A DNA stretch of 64,000 bases. Source: Candidatus Eiseniibacteriota bacterium. Lineage in GTDB: Bacteria; Eisenbacteria; RBG-16-71-46; CAIMUX01. Made by a program: the position numbers and the translations under genes. Below the pieces are notes generated by a model. It had not been told where the DNA came from and did no database searches. It saw only the letters and a program-made list of their open reading frames with translations. Of the stretch, positions 9,067 through 18,604 are shown in pieces. Numbering within the stretch: position 1 is the first letter of the stretch; each line of letters opens with the position of its first letter. The DNA lies in the NCBI GenBank assembly GCA_903844735.1, contig CAIMUX010000127.1, positions 24,861-88,860 on the forward strand, given 5' to 3'.

Positions 9067-10941
9067 TCACCCGATCGCCCCGTGCCGGATCCCCAGGCGA
9101 TCCAGCCGACGCGCATGCTCCTCGAGGCGAGCCCTGAAATCCCCCTCGCTGCGCACCTCCCGCGGCGACCAGAGCGCCTCGGCCAATGCGCACAGTCGCG
9201 GGAATACCATGTACTGGAGGTGCCCCCAGTCGCGCATCTGTTCGGTCCAGGTATTTCCCTGCCCTCCGAGGATGCGCGCCGCAGCCTCGCCGTCAAGACC
9301 GGGTGGCAGCGGCTCGAAGGCATAGACCCGTCCCAGAGGCAGATCGGCGGGAAACGCCGGTGGCTCCGACCCGCGCGGCCCCTGGTAATGATCGAAGTAG
9401 CAGTGCGCGGTGGGGGTCATCACCACCTCGTGCCCTGCCCGCGCCGCCCGGATACCCCCGTCGAACCCTCGCCACGACATCACCACGGCGTCCTTCGGCA
9501 GGACCGAACCCGGAACGCTTCCGGCACCATCGAGAATCTCGTCCCAGCCGACGAGCCGCTTCCCGAGCCCCGCCAGGTGCCGTCCGATGCGGCGCACGAA
9601 CCAGGCCTGCAGCGCATCGGCGTCCGGGAGTTTCTCGGCCTCCATGCGCCGGCGGCAATCGGGGCACGTGTTCCATCGCGCCTTCGGGCATTCGTCTCCG
9701 CCGATGTGCACGAACAGGCCCGGAAAAAGCACCGCCACCGAATCGAGCACCGCGCCGAGGAAAGCGAATGTCTCCTCCTTCCCGGCGCAGAAGACATCCT
9801 CGAAGATTCCCCAGCCTGAGGGGACGGGCAACGGCGCACCCCGGCAGGAGAGTCCCGGGTAGGCTGCGAGGGCCGCGCGCGCGTGACCGGGCATCTCGAT
9901 CTCGGGAACCACCGTAACGAACCGCTCGGTGGCGTAGGCCACCACCTCCCTGATCTCGTCGTCTGTGTAAGCGCCGCCGTAGCGGGCTCCTCCATCCCCG
10001 CGTCGCCAGGCGCCGATCTCCGTCAGCCTCGGAAACCCTGCCACCGGCAACCGCCATCCCTGATCGTCCACGAGGTGCCAATGCAGGACATTCAGCTTGT
10101 GCAACGCGCACCAGTCAACCGCCTCCTTCACCCTCGCCGCGGGAAAGAAGTGCCGCGCGACATCGATGTGTAATCCGCGCCAGCGGAACCTCGGGCGGTC
10201 GTCGATGCGCACGGTGGGGATGGCGCAAGAGAACGGGCGACCACCGGCGCTTCCTCCGTCGGTTCTTTCACCGTCGGCACTTCCGTCGCGGTCACCATCC
10301 CCCTCCCCATTCCTCTCTTCGTCGCGCCCCCGGCCTCGTAATGCGCCTCGCTTCGCGCCAGCCGCCTCGTCGAGCCCAGGGTCTCGCTCCGCGCCCATCC
10401 ATGCACTGCCGTCCGGCACTAACTGAAACAGCGTGTGCATCCCGCGAAACAGGCCGATCGGAGCGGTAGCCGTGAGTCGCACGCCGCTTGGTGTGACGTC
10501 GAGGCGGTAGGCTTCAGACTCGATAGCGGGAAGGCCACGGGACTCGTCGCGTTCGGGCGGCTTCGCACCAGCAGCGGTGATGCCGGCCTCCACGGCCCCC
10601 GCCTCCCCCGAATCACCCGTTTCCAGAACCAGCCGGATGACTCCGTCATCGCGCACCGGGATGACGAAGCCGATCCGTTCCCCCAGAGTCCTGGCGAGAT
10701 CGTGGGCGATGCGTCGCACCGACTCATCCCGCGCTCCGTCGCCCGGGGCCGCGTCCGCGGGCGCCTTGTCGATCGCCGCCGCATTTGCCGGAATCGTTTC
10801 ACTCCCGGCGTTTGCCGGTACCGGTTCGCTCGCCGGCGCACATCCCGGGCCCGACCAGGCTGACCAGGACACGGCAATCCCCGGGGCAAGGCGAAGGGAG
10901 CCTTCTCCCCACGCCACGTGCGCGGGCCACGGAACCAGCAT
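9067..10941 (-). CDS. Beta-N-acetylhexosaminidase, glycoside hydrolase family 20
   Basis: Predicted to remove terminal beta-linked GlcNAc/GalNAc by substrate-assisted catalysis. The 624-residue protein has an N-terminal GH20b-like domain, then a TIM barrel starting at RPRFRWRGLHIDVARHF. The catalytic Asp-Glu pair is in HIGGDECPK (about D416-E417), with HWHLVDDQGWR and PEIEMPGH also diagnostic. Two inserts are unusual: an Ala/Pro-rich stretch near residues 30-70 and a highly charged Gly/Asp/Arg linker at about 190-236 inside the N-terminal domain. ATG 10941 overlaps the PNGase stop (TGATG) with GGAGG upstream, indicating translational coupling. There is no signal peptide, so it probably acts in the cytoplasm on imported glycans. 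Confidence 0.93.
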   Translation of the reverse strand: MLVPWPAHVAWGEGSLRLAPGIAVSWSAWSGPGCAPASEPVPANAGSETIPANAAAIDKAPADAAPGDGARDESVRRIAHDLARTLGERIGFVIPVRDDGVIRLVLETGDSGEAGAVEAGITAAGAKPPERDESRGLPAIESEAYRLDVTPSGVRLTATAPIGLFRGMHTLFQLVPDGSAWMGAERDPGLDEAAGAKRGALRGRGRDEERNGEGDGDRDGSADGERTDGGSAGGRPFSCAIPTVRIDDRPRFRWRGLHIDVARHFFPAARVKEAVDWCALHKLNVLHWHLVDDQGWRLPVAGFPRLTEIGAWRRGDGGARYGGAYTDDEIREVVAYATERFVTVVPEIEMPGHARAALAAYPGLSCRGAPLPVPSGWGIFEDVFCAGKEETFAFLGAVLDSVAVLFPGLFVHIGGDECPKARWNTCPDCRRRMEAEKLPDADALQAWFVRRIGRHLAGLGKRLVGWDEILDGAGSVPGSVLPKDAVVMSWRGFDGGIRAARAGHEVVMTPTAHCYFDHYQGPRGSEPPAFPADLPLGRVYAFEPLPPGLDGEAAARILGGQGNTWTEQMRDWGHLQYMVFPRLCALAEALWSPREVRSEGDFRARLEEHARRLDRLGIRHGAIG

Positions 10942-12089
10942 CAGTTCCTCCAGAGTCGGGGCGGCCGGTCCCACCCGATCAGCGCAGCCGATACGCGCCA
11001 GTAGCCGAAGTTTCCGTCGGCATCCTCAGGTCGCATCTCCTCGATGGCGACCTTCACCTGGTGCTTCCCCGGACCAAGGTGGTCGGTCAGGTCGAATTCC
11101 GTCGGGAGAACCTCGACACCCGGACACCAGCCGCTGCGCGCGTAGTCGGACGACCACGATCCGTCGGCCCAGCGCGAGCAGTACGGATTCCGCTCGCGGA
11201 AGCGGCGGCAGTCGTCCCGCCACGGGTGGATGCGCGCCACCACCCGGCCGTCGACCGAGATGACATTCGCCTTGGACTCGAACTCGTCGGCATCGCGTCC
11301 GTCGGTGCAGTGGCCGGTCGAGATGTACCGCAGTACCACGCGCGAGAGGCCGGGCGGCACCGTCACCTCGGCCACGAGACCGTCGCCGTGCTCCTCGCGG
11401 TTGAACGAATCGACGAGCATCACCGGAGCGGCCCAGAACGGGGCGTCGAACGTCGAATCTGGCTCGTAGCGCAGCGAACAGTCGACCCGCCAGGCCGGGG
11501 TGACCCACGTGTCGATGAAGGCACGGAAACGGCACGGCCCGCGCAGCAACGGAGCGAGAGCGGTGACATCGACCTCGTGGTCGGTACGTCCTCCGTAGGC
11601 GGTGATGAAACGCACCAGCTCGACATCGGGCCCTTCCTCGAACGCCAGGCGGATGCTCCCGGCGCGGTCCCAGCGGTCAAACATGCTGCGTTCGTCCTGC
11701 GGTATCGGTTTGATGGTGAGAAGGGCCTTCACCTGCCCGCGCGGTGGATCCGCGGGCAGAACGATCTCGGTAGAGACGATCCGCCCGCGATCCCGGACCT
11801 CGATACCCGGGGTCGCGTACTTCGCCGACGAGTCGGGCGAGAAATGGATCATGGCGTCAAGGAAGATCGGGACGTCGAGCGGAGCCGGTGCCGGTGCCGA
11901 CACCACAAAGGCCGAGGATGCCTTGACACCCGCGGCAGCGGCAGAACCGGCCACAAGTAGCACGAGAAGGCCGGTCGCGACGCCCGCGGCGATGCGCGCG
12001 GCCGCGAGGTCCCGTGCAACCCGACTCGCCGAGACACCTCTCGCCCGTATGCGTCCGTCCACCGCGTTCTCCGCCGATCCCGGCCTCAC
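10941..12089 (-). CDS. PNGase F-like peptide-N(4)-(N-acetyl-beta-glucosaminyl)asparagine amidase
   Basis: Predicted to release whole N-glycans from glycoprotein asparagines. It has the two-domain PNGase F layout: an N-terminal part with ELVRFITAYGG and DVTALAPLLRGPCRFRAFID (the ELxRF acidic residue is a likely catalytic group), then a C-terminal part with ISTGHCTDGRDADEF, IHPWRDDCRRF and DYARSGWCPGVEVLP, the Cys-rich metal-dependent-monooxygenase-like fold. It is 382 residues from the GTG at 12089, which overlaps the GH38 stop by 4 bp (GTGA) and has GGAGG just upstream. A hydrophobic signal segment, GVATGLLVLLVAGSAAAAG, at about residues 36-54 indicates export. It is the only clearly exported enzyme of the locus, consistent with glycan release outside the cytoplasm. 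Confidence 0.85.
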   Translation of the reverse strand: MRPGSAENAVDGRIRARGVSASRVARDLAAARIAAGVATGLLVLLVAGSAAAAGVKASSAFVVSAPAPAPLDVPIFLDAMIHFSPDSSAKYATPGIEVRDRGRIVSTEIVLPADPPRGQVKALLTIKPIPQDERSMFDRWDRAGSIRLAFEEGPDVELVRFITAYGGRTDHEVDVTALAPLLRGPCRFRAFIDTWVTPAWRVDCSLRYEPDSTFDAPFWAAPVMLVDSFNREEHGDGLVAEVTVPPGLSRVVLRYISTGHCTDGRDADEFESKANVISVDGRVVARIHPWRDDCRRFRERNPYCSRWADGSWSSDYARSGWCPGVEVLPTEFDLTDHLGPGKHQVKVAIEEMRPEDADGNFGYWRVSAALIGWDRPPRLWRN

Positions 12090-15000
12090 CCATCCCTCCA
12101 CCGGTACGTCCGAATCTCGAACGGCCCCAGTTCCAGCTCCACCGGTCCCGCGATCGGCACCGGCCTCCCGCGATCGTTCCACTCCACGAGGTCGCATTCG
12201 ACCAGCGTTCCGGCCGGAGGCTCCAGAAAGAGCCGCCCGCGCGAGGTTCGTCCGCGCGTCTCCACCACACGCAGGGTGCGGCTCGTGTCCCCCTCCGCCT
12301 TCTTCACAACAGCCAGGGAAAGCCCCTCGCCCTCCAACTGCACCGGATACCGGCACCCGCGCGCCGCCAGCCCGTCGAAGAGTAGCGGCGGCCGGTTCAG
12401 CGCCGCAGCCTCGGCGAAAACGTCCGAGTCCTCCAGACATCCCGGGTGCGGCAGGAGGCTGTAGGTGAACCGATGGTCACCCTGATCGCAGTCGGGGTCC
12501 GGGTTCGTCGGCGATCGCAGCAGCGCCAGATCAAGCGTGTTGCCATGCGCCTTGTGGCCGTACTTCGAGTCGTTCAGCAGCGCCACGCCGTACCCGTCGG
12601 CCGAGAGGTCGACAAAGCGATGCGCCACCGACTCGAATCGTGCCAGGTCCCATCGTGTGTTCCGGTGGGTCGGCCGCCGAAGGAAGCCGTACTGAATCTC
12701 GAAGCTCGCCTCCGCCGCGCGCACCGCTACCGGAAAGGCGACGCGCAAGAGGCGGTGTCGCTCGCGCCAGCGCACGAAAGTCCGAAAGTCGAGCCGCCGC
12801 GACCGCGATCCGAGCCTCACCTCCTGCGTGATCTCCGAATCACCCAGCCGATATCGGAAGCGGAGCGTCCGGCGCACCGGACCGTCGCTCACTCGGTCTG
12901 CCGCATGCGCCCGCGCGACCTCCACCACGGCTCCCTCATAGAACAGGTCGATGTCCCAGGCGTCCCAATCGTTGGGACGGTCCTCGTAGAGAGTGAGCGC
13001 GTTGCCCCGGGCCCCTGGCTCCAGGATCTCGCGCCCTGCTTCGCGGTCGAACGCGCGGATCAGCGCGCCATCCGGGGCGAACTCGTAGCGGATGCGGCCG
13101 TTTTCCAAGATGAGGACGTCCGGAGCCACGCCCGGAGCCGTGCCCCCGGCCGCACCCGAGACGGCATCCCCCCGCCGCAGGGTCACGAACCAAAGCCCCG
13201 GCACCGACACCTGGACCACCGCCACCCCCTCTTCCTCCTGCACCGGAAGGGGCCGATCCTCCGCATCGAGCACCCCGTAACCGCGCCACGACTCCGGGAG
13301 CTCCACGGCGCCGTGAAAACTGTGGGCATGCGGCTGAAAGAGCACAAGCGATCCGGCCTCATGCTCGCCCAGTCGCACCGCGGCCCGTGTACAAAGCCGT
13401 TCGCAAACCGCGATCGTCTCCGCGTGCTCGCGCCGCGTCCGCTCGTAGACACAGCCGATGCTCGACCCCGGCAGGATGTCATGAAACTGGTTCACGAGGA
13501 GAATCTTCCACGCGGCGTCCAGCTCCGCCGCCGGGTATTCCTCCAGCGGGAGCGCCGACCAGAGCAGCTCCGTCACCCTCAGCCACTCCTCCAGCCGTCG
13601 GTTCCCGCGCTTCACCTCCGCCTGCGAAGTGAGCGTGCCGCGGTGCAGCTCGAGATAGAGCTCTCCCACCCACGACGGCAGCTCCGCCTGTCGCTCCCGC
13701 AGCCCAGCCAGAAACTCGCGCGCCGGAGCGAAACGCACCCGTGGTGCTCCTTCGAGATCGCGCATCCTTCGCCCGCGCTCCAGGTGGTCCTCGTGCGGAC
13801 CACCACCACCGTCCCCCACCCCGAAAAGGCTGAGAAACCCGTCCAGGAACCCGCGCTCCCGGAAATTCTCTTCACCCTTGATCAACGACTCGGGATCGAG
13901 CGCGCTGTTGTAGGTATTCTCCGGCGGAAAGTGGGCGATCACCGCACTCCCGTCGATGCCGGTCCAGTTGAACGTGGTGTGCGGGAAATCATTGAACTGA
14001 TTCCAGGAGATTTTCTGCGTGACCAAAGTGTCGAGGCCGCACCGGCGCAGGATCTGCGGCAGCGCCGCCGAGTAGCCGAAGACATCGGGCAACCAGAGGT
14101 TGTCCACCGTCACGCCCAGCTCGTCGCGGAAGAACCGCATGCCGTGTAGGAACTGCCGGATGAGCGACTCTCCGTCGGGAACGTTGCAGTCGGCCTCCAC
14201 CCACATCCCGCCCTGCACCTCCCACCGTCCCTCCTCAACGAACCGGCGGATCTGCGCGAAGAGCCCCGGGTGGTGCTCCTTCATGAAGGCGTAGTGCTGG
14301 GCCTGCGACGCTCCGAAGTGGTAGTCCGGATAGCGTTCCAGCAGCCGGAGTTGCGTGGAGAACGTCCGCGCGCACTTGCGCACGCCCTCGTCCACCGGCC
14401 AGAGCCAGGCGGTATCGATGTGGGCGTGCCCGATCGCCGTTACGGTAAGCGCCGAGGCCGCTGCTGGCTTGTACAACTCGCGAACGATGATCTCCCGCGA
14501 TGCCGCGAGCCGGTCTCGCTGCCCGGCGTAGAGGTCCGCGGCCGCGTTGGCGGCGTGCAACAACCGCGCTCGGCGCGTCCCGTCTTCCGGCAATCCGCGG
14601 ATCAGGCCCAGCAGCACCCGCAGATCCTGCGCAAACTGCCACCCCTCCTCGTCGAGGGCGACCAGGCGCAACATCCGCACCCGCGGTTCCCACCGTCCAT
14701 GACGCTCAGGGTCCGTAGGGCGCGGGTCGACTTCGAGCGAGACACCGAAAAGGGCGGCCGCCGAGACCTCTACCCACAGGTCGATCTCCTCGCCCCCGGC
14801 CGCGGGTGCGAAGAGCGGCACCAGATCGCGGCGGAACGACGGATCCCAGGTAGAGCCGACCGAGATCCCCTGCACCAGCTCCCCGGTGTTCCGGCAGACC
14901 AGACCCTCGCCGCCCAGATCCAGCCGCGCAGCCACCGTTCGCCGGCGCCACGCATCCGGTACCCGCCCGCGCAGATGGAACCAGGCGATCTCCCAGGCAC

Positions 15001-15187
15001 ACCCCCACACCTCACCCTCGGTGATCGGGCCACCCTCGACACTCCGTCGGTCCGCGAACGGTACCGCGACGCGCGTGGTCGAGACGGTCGCCGACAGGGG
15101 CGCCTCCTCCGCAATCCGCAACCCACGCAAGCGGGTCTCCCAGAGCTCCAGCCGTCGCAACAACAGCCGCTCCACCTTCGCGTCCAC
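12086..15187 (-). CDS. Alpha-mannosidase, glycoside hydrolase family 38
   Basis: Zinc-dependent retaining alpha-mannosidase of 1033 residues, the usual size for cytosolic/lysosomal-type GH38. The N-terminal accessory beta domain (residues 1-240) is followed by the catalytic domain starting at TVTAIGHAHIDTAWLWPVD (zinc ligands His254/Asp258 region). The nucleophile Asp is in NLWLPDVFGYSAALP (about D368). GGMWVEADCNVPDGES and TQKISWNQFNDFPHTTFNW are family signatures; large beta-sandwich domains end the protein. GTG 15187 is preferred over 15193 because AGGAGG ends only at 15194. No signal peptide, so it likely trims mannose from imported N-glycans. It overlaps the PNGase gene and lies 154 bp after the symporter gene. 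Confidence 0.93.
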   Translation of the reverse strand: MDAKVERLLLRRLELWETRLRGLRIAEEAPLSATVSTTRVAVPFADRRSVEGGPITEGEVWGCAWEIAWFHLRGRVPDAWRRRTVAARLDLGGEGLVCRNTGELVQGISVGSTWDPSFRRDLVPLFAPAAGGEEIDLWVEVSAAALFGVSLEVDPRPTDPERHGRWEPRVRMLRLVALDEEGWQFAQDLRVLLGLIRGLPEDGTRRARLLHAANAAADLYAGQRDRLAASREIIVRELYKPAAASALTVTAIGHAHIDTAWLWPVDEGVRKCARTFSTQLRLLERYPDYHFGASQAQHYAFMKEHHPGLFAQIRRFVEEGRWEVQGGMWVEADCNVPDGESLIRQFLHGMRFFRDELGVTVDNLWLPDVFGYSAALPQILRRCGLDTLVTQKISWNQFNDFPHTTFNWTGIDGSAVIAHFPPENTYNSALDPESLIKGEENFRERGFLDGFLSLFGVGDGGGGPHEDHLERGRRMRDLEGAPRVRFAPAREFLAGLRERQAELPSWVGELYLELHRGTLTSQAEVKRGNRRLEEWLRVTELLWSALPLEEYPAAELDAAWKILLVNQFHDILPGSSIGCVYERTRREHAETIAVCERLCTRAAVRLGEHEAGSLVLFQPHAHSFHGAVELPESWRGYGVLDAEDRPLPVQEEEGVAVVQVSVPGLWFVTLRRGDAVSGAAGGTAPGVAPDVLILENGRIRYEFAPDGALIRAFDREAGREILEPGARGNALTLYEDRPNDWDAWDIDLFYEGAVVEVARAHAADRVSDGPVRRTLRFRYRLGDSEITQEVRLGSRSRRLDFRTFVRWRERHRLLRVAFPVAVRAAEASFEIQYGFLRRPTHRNTRWDLARFESVAHRFVDLSADGYGVALLNDSKYGHKAHGNTLDLALLRSPTNPDPDCDQGDHRFTYSLLPHPGCLEDSDVFAEAAALNRPPLLFDGLAARGCRYPVQLEGEGLSLAVVKKAEGDTSRTLRVVETRGRTSRGRLFLEPPAGTLVECDLVEWNDRGRPVPIAGPVELELGPFEIRTYRWRDG

Positions 15188-15341
15188 CCACACCTCCTGC
15201 CGTCCGCCCCGTCCGCGCCACTCGCATCGTCAGCCTCGGGTAGGCCGACCGCGCCGTCCCCACATCCGCAAGAGAGGTCCCGCGCGGCATCGCGGACCGA
15301 CCCGTCCGGCTGCGGTCTGCGCGCACCGCGCGCGCCCAACC

Positions 15342-17258
15342 TCAGTCTCGCCGCACGAACCCGTCGTCGGCGTGATCCCGCTCGCGCCCCCGCAGTGTGC
15401 GAAACATCCGCTGCAGGTCCTTGAGCCCCCCGGCCGTGAACCAGACGACCGTGACGCAGGCGAGAACGATGTTGATCCCGAGTTGGATCTTCCAGAACAG
15501 CATCCAAGCGTCGTCACTCACGTCGTGCGAGAGGTTGTACACCAGCCCTACCACGAAGATGAGAAACCACGCGAAGGTCCAGGCAAAGTTCGCGGTGTAG
15601 ACCGCCTTGTCCCCGCGGCTGAACTCGGGGCTGAAGCCGAGAACCCGCCAACCGCGCGGCCTCCCGGCTACGCCCTCCCCGGGGAGCACGTAGGGCCCGC
15701 GGTGCAGTAATCGGTCGAGGTCAAAGTCGGTCCGCTTTCCCAAGAGCGATACCAAGACAAAGACGAGCGCCGACGCTCCCATGGCCAAAGCCCAGAACTC
15801 CTGCCCGTTCACCGGAAAGCCGGGTTGCAGTTGATGGATGATGATCCCGCCCACCGCCACCACTGAACCGGTGGTCATGGCCGCCCAGGCCGCCGCGGTC
15901 GTCCCCCGCCGCCAGTAGAGCCCGCCGATGATGATCGCCCCCGAGCCGCCTGCGAAGATCGCACCCGTGATGGCGAAGAAGAGGAAAATGTACTGCGTCT
16001 GCCGGAAGACCAGGCTGAAACAGAAGATGAAGACAGCCACCAAGAGGATGGCCAGCCGCAGCGCCCGCAGGTGGGCCCTCGTCGAAAGCGGCCGCCCCCG
16101 CAACGGAATGATGACATCTTGCACGAGAATGCTTCCCCAGGAGTGCAGGTAGGTGTCAAAGGTGGTGATGGAAGCGCAGAGCATGAGCGCGGTGAAGACG
16201 CCGATCAGCCCCATCGGCAGCAACTGGCGCATCACAAGCGGCACCTGCAGTTGGTTTCGCACCGCCTCCGTCTCTCCCATCGGCAGGAGCCCCTGGACTG
16301 TCTGGGCGATCGCCGCGTAGCTCGGATGGTGCAGCACGGTGTAGGCCACGATCGGCACGAACCCGAGCATCACCGTTTGCGGCATCCCGCGCCAAAGCCC
16401 CAGCACCCCTGCCATCTTCGCCTCGTGGGCGTTCACGGCCGAAGAGTTGTACGCCTGCGTCCCCTGCCACGACATCGTGCCGTACAACACGCCGACGACC
16501 CCGATGAGGAAGTACCAGAGGTTGAAGTCCTTCACCTCGCTGGTGTGGAACGGGTTGATGAGCGAGGCGTCCCGCGGCGCCTGTTGCAGAGCTTCCCGGA
16601 TCGCTCCCCAGTCCACGGTGAAGACGAAGAAGAGGGTGATCGCGATGAGCCCGAAGTTGACGAAGGCGCCCTGCAGGAAGTCGGAAACGATCACCGCCAC
16701 CTGCCCGCCGGCAAAGACGAAGAAGAGCGCCACCGCGAGCAGAAAGACCATGACCAAGGCAAACGTGGAGAAAGCCAGTCCGAAGAGGTGCACCGTCGGG
16801 GGAAGACCACAGAAGTGGATGAAGAAGCGCGCCTCCACCGCCGGAAAGATCCCCATGTTCACGATGCCGGCGAGGAAGGCGATGCTGCCGGTGTAAATGC
16901 GAAAGCCCCGGCTATACCGCAGTTCGAAGAACTGGGCCAGGGTTAGGCAGCGTGTCTGCCGGAAGCGGTAGATGACCCACCCTGAGACGGTGACCAGGAG
17001 AAGGACCACTCCCATGGTCATCCCCCACCACTGCATGGAGAACCCGGCTACCAGGTTCATCTCCAGGTTGCCCACGATGGTGATCGCACCCAGCGCCGCC
17101 ACACCGGCGGAGACAGTCAGCAGGTAACGCCCGGCGGTGCGTCCCGCGGCGAGGAAGTCGGCCACGCTGCGCATCTGGAGGCGGCTCACGAGCACACTGC
17201 CCACCATGACGACAAACACCACGGCCACGATCGACCAGTCGAGAGCGGTCAGAACCAT
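15342..17258 (-). CDS. Sodium:solute symporter (SSS family)
   Basis: A 638-residue inner-membrane transporter with about 13-14 hydrophobic helices, predicted to couple sodium influx to uptake of an organic solute. N-terminal LTALDWSIVAVVFVVMVG and SVADFLAAGRTAGRYLLTVS are typical of sugar/sialic-acid-type SSS members, as is the long C-terminal extension. ATG 17258 has AGGGGA at suitable spacing; the upstream extension to 17330 only overlaps the preceding gene. The gene begins 13 bp after the CBM9-like gene. By context it is the candidate importer for mannose-containing glycan fragments, although this family usually carries mono- or small oligosaccharides. Confidence 0.88.
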   Translation of the reverse strand: MVLTALDWSIVAVVFVVMVGSVLVSRLQMRSVADFLAAGRTAGRYLLTVSAGVAALGAITIVGNLEMNLVAGFSMQWWGMTMGVVLLLVTVSGWVIYRFRQTRCLTLAQFFELRYSRGFRIYTGSIAFLAGIVNMGIFPAVEARFFIHFCGLPPTVHLFGLAFSTFALVMVFLLAVALFFVFAGGQVAVIVSDFLQGAFVNFGLIAITLFFVFTVDWGAIREALQQAPRDASLINPFHTSEVKDFNLWYFLIGVVGVLYGTMSWQGTQAYNSSAVNAHEAKMAGVLGLWRGMPQTVMLGFVPIVAYTVLHHPSYAAIAQTVQGLLPMGETEAVRNQLQVPLVMRQLLPMGLIGVFTALMLCASITTFDTYLHSWGSILVQDVIIPLRGRPLSTRAHLRALRLAILLVAVFIFCFSLVFRQTQYIFLFFAITGAIFAGGSGAIIIGGLYWRRGTTAAAWAAMTTGSVVAVGGIIIHQLQPGFPVNGQEFWALAMGASALVFVLVSLLGKRTDFDLDRLLHRGPYVLPGEGVAGRPRGWRVLGFSPEFSRGDKAVYTANFAWTFAWFLIFVVGLVYNLSHDVSDDAWMLFWKIQLGINIVLACVTVVWFTAGGLKDLQRMFRTLRGRERDHADDGFVRRD

Positions 17259-17271
17259 GCGGTGTCCCCTT

Positions 17272-18543
17272 TCACGGCTCGGTACGCCCGGAACGCCCGT
17301 CGTCCCGTATATGCAGCGTGCCACGACCATCGGTCGACGGCAGAGTCGCCTCGAACCCCGATCGGGTCACCCTCAGCTCCACCGGACCCGGCGGAAACCC
17401 GGGCAGTTCCAGCCGGTCGGCGCTGTACCGCCGCTCACGCTCGAAGAGCTCCTTCTCGGCATAGTACGCCAGGCGCAGCGTCCAACTCGCATGGGCGTCC
17501 GGGTCGGGCCGCACCGTCGAACTCGGCGTGCCGGCCGCACCCGACGTGCCAGCAGGACTCGGCGTACCAGCCGCACCCGGCGTACCAGCCGGCGCCGCGC
17601 AGAACTGCACCACGCCCCACATTTCGGGGTAATGCATCGCCACTAATCCCTGAGGCGACCAGGTCCAGTTGTCTTCCGGCAGCGCCTTTCCGCTCGCCGG
17701 GTCCTTCCGCTTCTCGTAGCCCCCCTCGCGCGGGTCGATCCGCCACTCGACCCGGGAGAAGTTCACCCGCCACTGATCGCCGTCGGCCGGCGGCGCCGCA
17801 CGGTGCGCACACTCGGCCAGAACCGTCCAAGGAAAGGCAATCTCCACGGTCCAGCCGCGGTCGCGGTCGCGCGGATCATTGAGCGTCCCGTCGAGATGGA
17901 CCGCTGTCGTAAGCCCCGCAATGTCCCACGCGTTCACCGCCGGCCCGCCATCGCGGTAGGGACGGATGAGCAGGAGGTCCCAGGCCGTGTTGAGGGCGTT
18001 CATCTCCAGCTCGTAGTACTCGTGCGTGTCACCGTCGGGATCGATGAAGACCTCGAAGTCGTTCTCGTGGTAGATCACCATGTCGCGCCGATCGTAGGTG
18101 GCCCAGAGGTCAGGCTCCTCCATCTCCGCACCCACGTAGAAGAACGTGTCGTCCCAGAGCATGCGGGCACGGGTGTGAAAGCGCGGGGTGGGGCGGATCG
18201 ATCCCTCGATGTCACCGAACTCCTCGGTCCGCGGAGCTTTCTGCCAAGCGGGCTCATCCATGACGCCATCGATGATCGGCGGCGTCAACGTCTGCGCACA
18301 AGCATACACGCGGGGTGCGTAGGGGATGAAGGGGACCGGAAACTTGCGCGCGCCCAGCGACGCAGGGAGTAGCTGGGGCGGTGGGCCGGAGAGATGGGCG
18401 GTCACGCCGTTCACGGGCCGTGGTCTTGCCGCGTCGATAGCGTCTGCCGGGCCCGCGACGGCGAGTATTTCCGTGCTCGTGAACACGATGATCACCCACG
18501 CCGGCAGCATCCGGTGAAACAGGCGTCTGTGTTCGGCCGGCAT
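17272..18543 (-). CDS. Secreted CBM9-like carbohydrate-binding protein
   Basis: 423 residues from ATG 18543 (AAGGGGG upstream). The N-terminus MPAEHRRLFHRMLPAWVIIV begins a probable signal peptide ending near GPADA. Residues about 85-310 match the family 9 carbohydrate-binding-like domain: PPIIDGVMDEPAWQKAP, then DDTFFYVGAEMEEPDLWAT, DFEVFIDPDGDTHEYYELEM and WRVNFSRVEWR. Such proteins often sit beside glycan-uptake genes and bind saccharides in the periplasm or at the cell surface; catalysis is not evident. An insert at about 330-360 is a Gly/Ala/Thr/Pro repeat (PAGTPGAAGT, SPAGTSGAAGT) coded by a short tandem DNA repeat near 17530-17600, probably a flexible linker. Confidence 0.78.
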   Translation of the reverse strand: MPAEHRRLFHRMLPAWVIIVFTSTEILAVAGPADAIDAARPRPVNGVTAHLSGPPPQLLPASLGARKFPVPFIPYAPRVYACAQTLTPPIIDGVMDEPAWQKAPRTEEFGDIEGSIRPTPRFHTRARMLWDDTFFYVGAEMEEPDLWATYDRRDMVIYHENDFEVFIDPDGDTHEYYELEMNALNTAWDLLLIRPYRDGGPAVNAWDIAGLTTAVHLDGTLNDPRDRDRGWTVEIAFPWTVLAECAHRAAPPADGDQWRVNFSRVEWRIDPREGGYEKRKDPASGKALPEDNWTWSPQGLVAMHYPEMWGVVQFCAAPAGTPGAAGTPSPAGTSGAAGTPSSTVRPDPDAHASWTLRLAYYAEKELFERERRYSADRLELPGFPPGPVELRVTRSGFEATLPSTDGRGTLHIRDDGRSGRTEP

Positions 18544-18604
18544 CGTTCCCCCTTCCCCGCCCCGGACGCGCGCCGCATGCGCCGTGTGCGCGAAGATCAT
18601 CCCC

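Noticed and set aside
12090..12440. 117-residue N-terminal extension of the PNGase F-like protein
   Set aside because: It lies fully inside GH38 coding sequence on the same strand and reads as shadow sequence; the GTG at 12089 with GGAGG is the natural coupled start.
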